13,853 bases of DNA. Origin: Eimeria necatrix (taxonomy: Eukaryota; Apicomplexa; Conoidasida; Eucoccidiorida; Eimeriidae). The DNA is taken from NCBI RefSeq assembly GCF_000499385.1, contig NW_013654752.1:1-13853 (forward strand), given 5' to 3'. A program made the translations under genes and the position numbers. A model generated the notes under the pieces. That model searched no databases. It saw nothing but the letters and a program-made list of their open reading frames with translations, and had not been told where the DNA came from. Positions 1-5,676 of the stretch are shown here, piece by piece. Numbering within the stretch: the stretch's first letter is position 1; each line of letters opens with the position of its first letter.

Positions 1-60
1 CCCGCCCCCAGCAGTGGGGGGGGGGCCCCCAAGGGTACTGGGGGGCCCCCTTTGTGTCTT
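1..60. repeat. GGGGGCCCCC-type repeat at window start
   Basis: Contains CCCCCAAGGGTACTGGGGGG, related to the CCCCAAAAGGGTACTTAGGG unit at 5215-5265. Bases 61-144 are AT-rich with no feature seen. Confidence 0.7.
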
Positions 61-144
61 CTTGTTTAGAAATAAAAAGAAAACCCTTGGCCCGAGTGCA
101 GCCCTCGCAGCTGCTGATTTATGTTTCTTATCCTTTTTTTAAAG

Positions 145-168
145 AGGTTTGGGACTCGGGGGCCGCAG
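145..168 (+). other. Possible small exon ending in a strong splice donor
   Basis: CCGCAG|GTGAGG at 163-174 is a near-perfect donor, placed directly before the first TTTAGGG array. Upstream, a T-rich stretch followed by AAAG is a mediocre acceptor, giving 24 open bases (RFGTRGPQ). Spliced over the first array to the TTTAG at 243, the frame stays open to the array at 312. Evidence is the splice signal only. Confidence 0.25.
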
Positions 169-172
169 GTGA

Positions 173-596
173 GGGTTTAGGGTTTAGGGTTTAGGGTTTA
201 GGGTTTAGGGTTTAGGGTTTAGGGTTTAGGGTTTGGGGTTTAGCGCGCGTGGACCGCGTTCTTCTGCAGTCCGCTGAACTCGCCCGTCTCTCCTGCGGCG
301 GAGCCGCCCCCCAGGGTTTGGGGTTTAGGGTTTAGGGTTTAGGGTTTAGGGTTTAGGGTTTAGGGTTTAGGGTTTAGGGTTTAGGGTTTAGGGTTTAGGG
401 TTTAGGGTTTAGGGTTTAGGGTTTAGGGTTTAGGGTTTAGGGTTTAGGGTTTAGGTTTAGGGTTTAGGGTTTAGGGTTTAGGGTTTTAGGGTTTAGGGTT
501 TAGGGTTTAGGGTTTAGGGTTTAGGGGGGTTTAGGGTTTAGGGTTTAGGGTTTAGGGTTTAGGGTTTAGGGTTTAGGGTTTAGGGTTTAGGGTTTA
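173..596 (+). repeat. TTTAGGG telomere-like arrays
   Basis: Two arrays (173-242 and 312-596) split by a 70-bp GC-rich island (243-311). The second has irregular units near 452, 484 and 523. The heptamer is the apicomplexan telomere type, but the position is internal. Confidence 0.95.
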
Positions 597-667
597 TGCA
601 GGGCGCGGGAAACACCCCCGCGTTGGTGAACAGTTTGTTGACTTCGCTGTGCAACATTTCGCCCTTC
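597..667. repeat. 71-bp module, copy 1 of 5
   Basis: Starts TGCAGGGCGCGGGAAACA and ends ACATTTCGCCCTTC. It sits between two TTTAGGG arrays. The initial TGCAG resembles a splice acceptor. Both strands are open: the plus strand reads NTPALVNSLLTSLCNISPF, the minus strand GEMLHSEVNKLFTNAGVF. Confidence 0.9.
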
Positions 668-836
668 AGGGTTAGGGTTTAGGGTTTAGGGTTTAGGGTT
701 TAGGGTTTAGGGTTTAGGGTTTAGGGTTTAGGGTTTAGGGGGTTTAGGGTTTAGGGTTTGGGGTTAGGTTTGGGGTTTAGGGTTTAGGGTTTAGGGTTTA
801 GGGTTTAGGGTTTAGGGTTTAGGGTTTAGGGTTTAG
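668..836 (+). repeat. TTTAGGG array
   Basis: About 24 heptamers, with marker irregularities GGGTTAGGG at the start and TTTGGGGTTAGGTTTGGGG near 757-775. The same markers occur in the array at 1184. Confidence 0.95.
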
Positions 837-855
837 ACCACTGCGAGAATAGTGA

Positions 856-972
856 CTGCGAAGGCCTCCAGGTGGCGCTTCACGAGGGGCAGTTTGGAAG
901 ACAGCGCAGCCAAACGTGGCGCGGTACTACGCGGACGCGAACGTAAACCGCCCGAGGCAGTATTGGGATTAT
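856..972 (+). CDS. Exon or exon fragment of casein kinase 2 catalytic subunit (CK2 alpha)
   Basis: The frame running through 910-972 reads PNVARYYADANVNRPRQYWDY (written here as PN followed by VARYYADANVNRPRQYWDY). This matches the N-terminal segment of CK2 alpha kinases, where a Tyr/Asp-Val-Asn/RPR/YWDYE motif precedes the ATP-binding lobe. CK2 is a constitutive Ser/Thr kinase of nucleus and cytoplasm. The frame is open from 856; possible acceptor AGs end at 891, 904 and 909. The coding match stops exactly at the Tyr of YWDY, where TTTAGGG repeats begin, so the invariant Glu that normally follows is missing. The nearest GT lies in the first heptamers, which would add Leu-Gly. No other kinase exon was found in the window. 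It could be a real exon with a telomere-repeat intron, or a displaced fragment. The family call is fairly firm; function is unproven. Confidence 0.6.
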
Positions 973-1112
973 TTAGGGTTTAGGGTTTAGGGTTTAGGGT
1001 TTTAGGGTTTAGGGTTTAGGGTTTAGGGTTTAGGGTTTAGGGGGGTTTAGGGTTTAGGGTTTAGGGTTTAGGGTTTAGGGTTTAGGGTTTAGGGTTTAGG
1101 GTTTAGGGTTTG
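973..1112 (+). repeat. TTTAGGG array
   Basis: Begins directly after the CK2 alpha motif. It carries the same GGGTTTTAGGG and TTTAGGGGGGTTT irregular units as the arrays before module copies 1 and 4. Confidence 0.95.
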
Positions 1113-1183
1113 TGCAGGGCGCGGGAAACACCCCCGCGTTGGTGAACAGTTTGTTGACTTCGCTGTGCAACATTTCGCCCTTC
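1113..1183. repeat. 71-bp module, copy 2 of 5
   Basis: Identical to the copy at 597. Its flanking arrays carry the same irregular heptamers, showing duplication of a larger block with a 516-bp offset. Confidence 0.9.
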
Positions 1184-1353
1184 AGGGTTAGGGTTTAGGG
1201 TTTAGGGTTTAGGGTTTAGGGTTTAGGGTTTAGGGTTTAGGGTTTAGGGTTTAGGGGGTTTAGGGTTTAGGGTTTGGGGTTAGGTTTGGGGTTTAGGGTT
1301 TAGGGTTTAGGGTTTAGGGTTTAGGGTTTAGGGTTTAGGGTTTAGGGTTTAGG
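1184..1353 (+). repeat. TTTAGGG array
   Basis: Near-duplicate of 668-836, including its internal irregular units. Confidence 0.95.
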
Positions 1354-1363
1354 GGCAGACTTG

Positions 1364-1490
1364 TTCACGCACTACATCGCTGGCAAACCCTTGGCCGACT
1401 GCAGCGTTTCCGTTTTGAGCGGAGCTCTTTTATCCGCCGATTTGTTGTTGGAGGTTTTGAATGTTTCCAGAGACCTCAACATTCGTCCGC
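1364..1490 (+). CDS. Possible exon, unidentified
   Basis: A 130-bp island between a TTTAGGG array and an inverted AAACCCT array. After GGGGCAG the plus strand is open and reads DLFTHYIAGKPLADCSV, with a Leu-rich second half (LLSADLLLEVLNVSRDLNI). The minus strand is also open (ATG MLRSLETFKTSNNKSADK to a stop). The donor on either strand is poor. It is single-copy, protein-like DNA, but strand and identity are unresolved. Confidence 0.25.
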
Positions 1491-1533
1491 CAAACCCTAA
1501 ACCCTAAACCCTAAACCCTAAACCCTAAACCCT
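1491..1533 (-). repeat. AAACCCT array (reverse orientation)
   Basis: About six units of the complementary heptamer, opposite in orientation to the arrays on either side. Confidence 0.95.
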
Positions 1534-1593
1534 CAGTTTGGAGTCTAGGCCGGCGGCGGCGGCCTAGGCGGCGCGCCTGAGCCTTTTTTCTTC

Positions 1594-1608
1594 AGCTGCC
1601 AAAGGCCC
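1594..1608 (+). other. Possible 15-bp microexon
   Basis: CCTTTTTTCTTCAG is an excellent acceptor. It is followed by 15 bases (LPKAP in phase 0) and then the strong donor GTAAGG, after which degenerate TTTAGGG repeats begin. Splice-site quality is the only evidence. Confidence 0.25.
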
Positions 1609-1627
1609 CTGTAAGGGTTTGGCTTTA

Positions 1628-1697
1628 GGGCTCAGGGTTTAGGGTTTAGGGTTTAGGGTTTAGGGTTTAGGGTTTAGGGTTTAGGGTGTAGGGTTTT
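1628..1697 (+). repeat. TTTAGGG array with degenerate ends
   Basis: About eight regular units, with variants such as GGGCTCAGGG and GGGTGTAGGG at the edges. Confidence 0.9.
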
Positions 1698-1705
1698 TGC
1701 CTCAG

Positions 1706-1782
1706 GGCGCGAGCTGGTGCTTCAACTCTCCCGCATGAGGCAAAGGCTTCTCTGCGGACCAATTCAGCGTTTTCTGCGGTCG
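1706..1782 (+). CDS. Possible exon, unidentified gene
   Basis: The acceptor TTTTTGCCTCAG ends at 1705 and the donor GTGAGA starts at 1783, both good matches. One open frame reads RELVLQLSRMRQRLLCGPIQ then RFLRS. A second frame, beginning ARAGASTLPHEAK, is also open. The next acceptor (TTTTGCAG, ending 1918) keeps either frame open for a few codons (WTTQNL or VDNPEF) before a TTTAGGG array. The intron would include six AAACCCT units. The coding frame cannot be decided from the sequence alone. Confidence 0.35.
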
Positions 1783-1793
1783 GTGAGAGCCAA

Positions 1794-1835
1794 ACCCTAA
1801 ACCCTAAACCCTAAACCCTAAACCCTAAACCCTAA
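1794..1835 (-). repeat. AAACCCT array (reverse orientation)
   Basis: Six units directly after the GTGAGA donor at 1783; part of a possible intron. Confidence 0.95.
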
Positions 1836-1930
1836 TTGATTTGTAGAGCCCAGGGCCTAACTCTCACGACTTCGGGGGCCCTTTATGTGCCTTGAGGTCT
1901 TTCTGCGGCTTTTGCAGTGGACAACCCAGA

Positions 1931-2166
1931 ATTTAGGGTTTAGGGTTTAGGGTTTAGGGTTTAGGGTTTAGGGTTTAGGGTTTAGGGTTTGCGGCGCTGC
2001 AGATTCACCGTCGGCGGCCTGGGGCAGTCCGCGCTTTGCAGTTGAGAAGTGCAGAACATATTTGGTTGGTTTACAAAGAGGAGACAATTTACATTGTGGG
2101 TTTAGGGTTTAGGGTTTAGGGTTTAGGGTTTAGGGTTTAGGGTTTAGGGTTTAGGGTTTAAGGGTT
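1931..2166 (+). repeat. Two TTTAGGG arrays
   Basis: Arrays at 1931-1990 and 2099-2166 flank the possible exon at 2041-2099. Confidence 0.9.
2041..2099 (+). CDS. Possible exon, unidentified
   Basis: After the acceptor GCTTTGCAG (ending 2040 or within the first bases of 2041) the frame is open and reads LRSAEHIWLVYKEETIYIVG up to the GTTTAGGG array, whose first GT can serve as donor. An earlier acceptor (GCGCTGCAG at 2002) would add about 13 residues, Arg-rich, in the same frame. The composition looks like a real beta-rich protein segment. No family recognised. Confidence 0.35.
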
Positions 2167-2268
2167 AGCCATTTCAAAACTTGTGCAGCTGTTTGTACTA
2201 TTGGCTGTGCCTTTCTTTGTCCCCTCTCTCTAGTTTCGTTTATGGCTCTTCTTTGTCAGCTAAAGATC

Positions 2269-2621
2269 TAGGGTTTAGGGTTTAGGGTTTAGGGTTTAGG
2301 GTTTAGGGTTTAGGGTTTAGGGTTTAGGGTTTAGGGTGGGGGTTTAGGGTTTAGGGTTTAGGGTTTAGGGTTTAGGGTTTAGGGTTTAGGGTTTAGGGTT
2401 TAGGGTTTATGCAGGGCGCGGGAAACACCCCCGCGTTGGTGAACAGTTTGTTGACTTCGCTGTGCAACATTTCGCCCTTCTTTAGGGTTTAGGGTTTAGG
2501 GTTTAGGGTTTTAGGGTTTAGGGTTTAGGGTTTAGGGTTTAGGGTTTAGGGGGGTTTAGGGTTTAGGGTTTAGGGTTTAGGGTTTAGGGTTTAGGGTTTA
2601 GGGTTTAGGGTTTAGGGTTTA
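2269..2621 (+). repeat. TTTAGGG arrays around module copy 3
   Basis: Arrays at 2269-2409 and 2481-2621. The single-copy island before them (2167-2268) holds possible acceptors (TTGTGCAG, CTCTCTCTAG) but no convincing coding frame. Confidence 0.95.
2410..2480. repeat. 71-bp module, copy 3 of 5
   Basis: Identical to the other full copies. The upstream array contains the irregular unit GGGTGGGGGTTT, like the one before copy 5. The downstream array starts directly after CCCTTC. Confidence 0.9.
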
Positions 2622-2692
2622 TGCAGGGCGCGGGAAACACCCCCGCGTTGGTGAACAGTTTGTTGACTTCGCTGTGCAACATTTCGCCCTTC
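2622..2692. repeat. 71-bp module, copy 4 of 5, with unique 3' continuation
   Basis: Identical over 71 bp. Instead of a telomeric array, unique DNA follows to 2770, with the plus frame still open (LQVHRFICSDVLRFSLTLQ, then YCRVQIC). This copy may be the parent of the others. Confidence 0.9.
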
Positions 2693-2768
2693 CTGCAGGT
2701 CCACCGCTTCATCTGTTCTGACGTCCTTCGGTTCAGTTTGACTCTGCAGTACTGCCGGGTGCAGATTT

Positions 2769-2812
2769 GCAAACCCTAAACCCTAAACCCTAAACCCTAA
2801 ACCCTAAACCCT
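2769..2812 (-). repeat. AAACCCT array (reverse orientation)
   Basis: Six units after the unique extension of module copy 4. Confidence 0.95.
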
Positions 2813-2906
2813 CGACCCCGCACTGAGGCCGCTGTCCGCTAAACCCCCAACCTCTAGGGTTTAGGGTTTAGGGTTTAGGGTTTAGGGTTTGGAGTGTGAG
2901 CTGCAG

Positions 2907-2988
2907 GAAATTGCCAAAACAACTACTGAGGGGCCCAAGCGCCTATCTGCTGCCTCTGCTGCAGCAGAAGTTCCTGAGGCCCTGCGGG
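2907..2988 (+). CDS. Probable internal exon A of an unidentified plus-strand gene
   Basis: The acceptor CTGCAG ends at 2906 and the donor GTAGGC starts at 2989. The 82-bp exon is open and reads EIAKTTTEGPKRLSAASAAA and onward to EVPEALR plus one base. The downstream intron (2989-3050) is only 62 bp and is made of five AAACCCT units between GTAGGCTGGCTC and GTGGTTTCAG. Splicing to 3051 keeps the frame, with Val at the junction. No family recognised; the sequence is low-complexity, Ala/Thr/Ser rich. The upstream exon is not identified. Confidence 0.45.
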
Positions 2989-3050
2989 GTAGGCTGGCTC
3001 AAACCCTAAACCCTAAACCCTAAACCCTAAACCCTAAATCGTGGTTTCAG

Positions 3051-3127
3051 TGCAGAGAGATGAAAGCTCTGCCACGCAAGGCCCTGTGCCAGCTGCTCTG
3101 GGCGCAAACCGCCGACTCAGCTCCAGG
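3051..3127 (+). CDS. Probable internal exon B of the same unidentified gene
   Basis: Starts after GGTTTCAG and joins exon A in frame. It reads VQRDESSATQGPVPAAL, then GANRRLSSR, and runs into a GGTTTGG/TTTAGGG array whose GT dinucleotides can act as donors every seven bases. The alternative acceptor TGCAG at 3055 would give an immediate stop from exon A, which favours 3050. The exact donor is undecided: 3128 gives phase 0, and 3135 gives the phase that fits the next exon. No domain recognised. Confidence 0.4.
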
Positions 3128-3190
3128 GTTTGGCGTTTAGGGTTTAGGGTTTAGGGTTTAGGGTTTAGGGTTTAGGGTTTGGTTCTGCAG

Positions 3191-3247
3191 GTGAAATCGA
3201 GGATGGAGACTTCCCAGCAGATGAGCTAGCGGTGTTTCTGCTTTTCG
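3191..3247 (+). CDS. Probable internal exon C of the same unidentified gene
   Basis: Flanked by a good acceptor (GGTTCTGCAG ending at 3190) and a near-consensus donor (GGTAAGA, GT at 3248). The frame that stays open reads EIEDGDFPADELAVFLLF. It has an acidic first half and a hydrophobic second half. The phase matches exon B only if B uses the donor at 3135, inside the telomere-like array. In the other phase a TAG ends translation at 3227-3229. No family recognised. Confidence 0.4.
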
Positions 3248-3376
3248 GTAAGAACTCAGGCTTCAGGTTTTGCAATCTAGGGTTTAGGGTTTAGGGTTTG
3301 GGGTTTAGGGTGTAGGGTTTAGGGTTTGAGGTTTAGGGTTTGCAGCACTATCATAGAATCTAATTCTCCTCTTCAG

Positions 3377-3423
3377 TGGTGCAAATCTGCGTGCTTTTGC
3401 CTTGTCGGTTATTTGATGCTTAG
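3377..3423 (+). CDS. Possible terminal exon D of the 2907-3423 gene
   Basis: The acceptor CTCCTCTTCAG ends at 3376. Joined to exon C in phase, it reads VVQICVLLPCRLFDA and stops at TAG (3421-3423), whose bases belong to the first TTTAGGG unit of the next array. Together with the end of exon C this would form a hydrophobic C-terminus. An alternative phase stays open into the array, so this may instead be an internal exon of another model. No function can be proposed. Confidence 0.25.
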
Positions 3424-3556
3424 GGTTTAGGGTTTAGGGTTTAGGGTTGAGAAACAAGGGTTTAGGGTTTAGGATTGAGAAATAAGGGTTTAGGGTTTAG
3501 GGTTTAGGGTTTGCGTTTAGGCATCCCCGCGCGCATTTTCTCTGGGGACTTTTCAG

Positions 3557-3598
3557 CGGCCACGAGAAGCCTGCGGGCTCTCACTCTAAGTGAAATGG
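3557..3598 (+). CDS. Possible penultimate exon of the gene ending at 4088
   Basis: The acceptor GGACTTTTCAG ends at 3556 and a GTTGGT donor starts at 3599. The frame reads ATRSLRALTLSEM and leaves one G, which completes GTC with the exon at 4009. The joined product is a continuous helix-like segment. The intron (3599-4008) would hold five TTTAGGG units and a long CTG-type tract ending in the acceptor CTGCTGCAG. The donor is weak, so this remains a model. Confidence 0.3.
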
Positions 3599-3759
3599 GT
3601 TGGTATTTAATTAGGGTTTAGGGTTTAGGGTTTAGGGTTTAGGGTTTTCATTTCTCCTCATTTGTTTGTTGCTGCAGTTCGGCCTTTCCTTTTGTCTTCA
3701 TTTGCCTTTTTATAAATATCTTTTTGTTTCTCTTCTGTTCCTTTTTGTCTCTTTTTCTT

Positions 3760-3762
<3 letters not shown>

Positions 3763-3811
<49 letters not shown>

Positions 3812-4008
3812 AGTTGCTCCCGCTGCTGCTGCTGTTGGTGCTGCTGTTGCTGCTGCTGTTGCTACTGCTGCCGCTGTTGCTGCCGCTGCTGCTGTTGCTG
3901 TTGTTGCTGTTGCTGCTACTGCTGTTGCTGCTGCTGCTACTGCTGCTGCTGCTGCTGTTGCTGCTACTGCTGTTGCTGCTACTGCTGCTGCTGTTGCTGC
4001 TGCTGCAG
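3763..4008 (+). repeat. Imperfect CTG-type trinucleotide tract, probable intron end
   Basis: Perfect CTG for about 45 bp, then interrupted by TTG, CCG, CTA and similar variants, ending in CTGCTGCAG before coding sequence. A T-rich stretch (3690-3760) precedes it. Every frame gives only polyAla, polyLeu or polySer. Confidence 0.9.
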
Positions 4009-4088
4009 TCATATCGGTGCAGCCTCACGTGGAAGAAGTTGTCAAGAGAGAACTCTTGAGGTTTTGGAGACTTTTAGAAACCAACTAA
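4009..4088 (+). CDS. Probable 3'-terminal coding exon of an unidentified gene
   Basis: The imperfect CTG tract ends in the strong acceptor CTGCTGCTGCAG (4008). The downstream frame reads ISVQPHVEEVVKRELLRFW and then RLLETN, ending at TAA 4086-4088. It has mixed composition and amphipathic helix character, unlike the repeats around it. Upstream, the same frame gives only polyAla from CTG repeats, which is better explained as intron. The last codons and stop lie in the first copy of a 94-bp tandem duplication. No family recognised; confidence is for coding nature, not function. Confidence 0.45.
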
Positions 4089-4259
4089 ACTTTGGACTCG
4101 AGGATTTAGGGTTTAGGGTTTAGGGTTTAGGGTTTAGGGTTTGTAGGGCCAGTAGGACTAACCGGGACGGCTAACCAACTAAACTTTGGACTCGAGGGTT
4201 TAGGGTTTAGGGTTTAGGGTTTAGGGTTTGTAGGGCCAGTAGGGCAAACCGGGACGGCT
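4079..4259. repeat. 94-bp tandem duplication containing a stop codon and telomere-like repeats
   Basis: Unit: AACCAACTAAACTTTGGACT, then CGAGG, a TTTAGGG array, and TTTGTAGGGCCAGTAGG to CGGGACGGCT. Copy 1 is 4079-4172 and copy 2 is 4173-4259, with one fewer heptamer. Copy 1 carries the stop of the exon ending at 4088. Confidence 0.9.
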
Positions 4260-4287
4260 CCAAATCCCATCTTGGAGACCACAACCT

Positions 4288-4391
4288 AGGGTTTAGGGTT
4301 TAGGGTTTAGGGTTTAGGGTCTGCGATACGAACACTGGGATATCAGAAATTGACTCTGCTGCATACGTCTAGGGTTTAGGGTTTAGGGTTT
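4288..4391 (+). repeat. Last TTTAGGG arrays of the left cluster
   Basis: Arrays at 4288-4321 and 4371-4391 separated by 50 bp of unique DNA with no clear frame. Confidence 0.9.
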
Positions 4392-4396
4392 GGAGA

Positions 4397-4410
4397 TGCA
4401 TGCGCATGCA
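4397..4410. promoter_or_regulatory. 14-bp perfect palindrome TGCATGCGCATGCA
   Basis: Contains two overlapping TGCATGC-type motifs. TGCATGC(A) is a known binding motif of apicomplexan AP2 transcription factors. It lies at the border of the telomere-like cluster and the AT-rich island; no start codon has been assigned to it. Confidence 0.35.
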
Positions 4411-4429
4411 AAACAGAATGAAGCATTCA

Positions 4430-4840
4430 TTTATTTTAATTTAAATTAAACTTTTATTATTATTTTATTTTTAATTTAAAACTTTTAATTTAATGGCGCA
4501 TTTCTCCACTTGGGAAGTGCGCACAAGAACTTGAGGTGTACATACACCTCAGCCCCGCAGCAGCTGCCTCCGCGGCCAAACACCAGCAGCAAATATTTAT
4601 TAATTATTTATTTATTTATTTATTATTTATTTGTTTATTAATTATTTATTTATTTATTATTAATTATAATATTGAGTAAATAATAAATAAATAATAAATA
4701 AATGGATTTGTAAATAAATAAAAATTTGATTCGAAAAAAGAAAAGACAAAAATGGCTTCGCCTTTGAATTGTGAAGTGACAGTGCAAATAATGCAAAATA
4801 ATAAATGAAATAAAACAAACAAACAAATAAATAAATAAAA

Positions 4841-4871
<31 letters not shown>

Positions 4872-4873
4872 AA

Positions 4874-4906
<33 letters not shown>

Positions 4907-5000
4907 ACCAATCCATTTGTTTATTTATCATTTATTTACTTATTTTTTAGAATTTATTAAAATGGTTTGCCATTTATAAAACTTTTCCTTTTTATTCCAA
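4430..5000. repeat. AT-rich island with inverted TTTA/AAAT tetranucleotide arrays
   Basis: TTTA-type arrays at about 4594-4660 face AAAT-type arrays at 4676-4722 and 4806-4904, followed by TTTA-type again at 4918-4945. The centre near 4665 could fold into a long cruciform. Other small palindromes are GAGGTGTA/TACACCTC (4533-4550) and GCGCATTTC/GAAGTGCGC (about 4496-4522). Open frames here (for example 4660-4911 minus) are repeat translations; no gene is seen. Confidence 0.85.
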
Positions 5001-5057
5001 TTTGTTTTATTTCCTTTTCCGCTTCTGCCTGCGAAGGGCCAAAGACAGCCGCCTCCC

Positions 5058-5102
5058 CCTAAACCCTAAACCCTAAACCCTAAACCCTAAACCCTAAACC
5101 CT
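5058..5102 (-). repeat. AAACCCT array (reverse orientation)
   Basis: Six units between the AT-rich island and the GGGGCCCC region. Confidence 0.95.
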
Positions 5103-5199
5103 CGCGTCCCGCTGTGCCGCAAGTTCGGTCAAAAGTCTTAAATGCTGAGACGAAATGACAAAACAAAATTCACCAACAAACCCCTAAAGGCCCTCTTGT

Positions 5200-5676
5200 G
5201 GGGCCCCGGGGGCCCCCCAAAAGGGTACTTAGGGGGCCCCCGGGGGCCCCCCAAAAGGGTACTTAGGGGGCCCCTGGGGGCCCCCTAAGTACCCAACACA
5301 GGGCCCATCTGGAAGCCCCCAGGGGGGCCCCAGGGGCCCCCAGGGGCCCCTTAAAAAAGCCTTTAATGTGGGGCCCCCAAAAGGGCCCCTGAAGGGTGGG
5401 GGCCCCTAGAAAGGGGCCCCCTACTAGGGGGCCCCCACAGGGGGCCCCCCTTGGAGAGGGGGCCCCCCCAAGGCAGACCCCAAAGGGGGCCCCCCCAGGG
5501 CCCCCAAAGGGGCCCCAGAAGAGCCAAAGACACAGCTGCGAGACCCTGGGGGCCCCCTGGGGCCCCCTAAGGGCCCCTGGGGGCCCCTGGGGCCCCCTAA
5601 AAGCCCCTGGGGCCCCCTGGGGCCCCCTGAGGGCCCCTGGGGGCCCCTGGGGGCCCCCGTGGGGCCCCCGTTTGCT
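5200..5676. repeat. GGGGCCCC-rich spacer downstream of the VPS9 gene
   Basis: Dense GGGGGCCCCC and GGGGCCCCT units, including two copies of a unit ending CCCCCCAAAAGGGTACTTAG (about 5200-5265). Long open frames on both strands are Gly-Pro-Arg translations without a credible start. It lies 3' of the VPS9 stop, so some may be 3'UTR. Confidence 0.85.
5257..5294. repeat. Perfect inverted repeat, 18-bp arms with 2-bp spacer
   Basis: The left arm GGGTACTTAGGGGGCCCC (5257-5274) is followed by TG and its exact reverse complement (5277-5294). As RNA it would form a very stable hairpin. It could affect 3'-end formation of the minus-strand VPS9 transcript. Confidence 0.85.

Larger units (their letters stand above)
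2855..3649 (+). repeat. Short telomere-like arrays interleaved with exons A-D
   Basis: TTTAGGG arrays at 2855-2890, 3124-3181, 3279-3344, 3421-3515 and 3613-3649, and an AAACCCT array at 3000-3038. At 3445-3500 the unit TTGAGAAA(C/T)AAGGG recurs twice within heptamers. The arrays coincide with predicted introns. Confidence 0.9.

Noticed and set aside
3666..4088. Long open frames across the CTG tract (polyAla, polyLeu, polySer)
   Set aside because: All frames stay open because of the trinucleotide repeat. Only the part after the acceptor at 4008 has normal protein composition.
173..4391. A true chromosome end
   Set aside because: Arrays are short, interrupted, in both orientations and lie on both sides of genes; none runs to a window edge.
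173..4391. CRISPR-like array (regular repeats with unique spacers)
   Set aside because: The repeats are 7-bp telomere units in variable numbers, the islands vary from 15 to 140 bp, and the genome is eukaryotic.
4660..4911. Minus-strand 83-codon frame in the AT-rich island
   Set aside because: It translates AAAT repeats into IYLF motifs, with no other coding signal.
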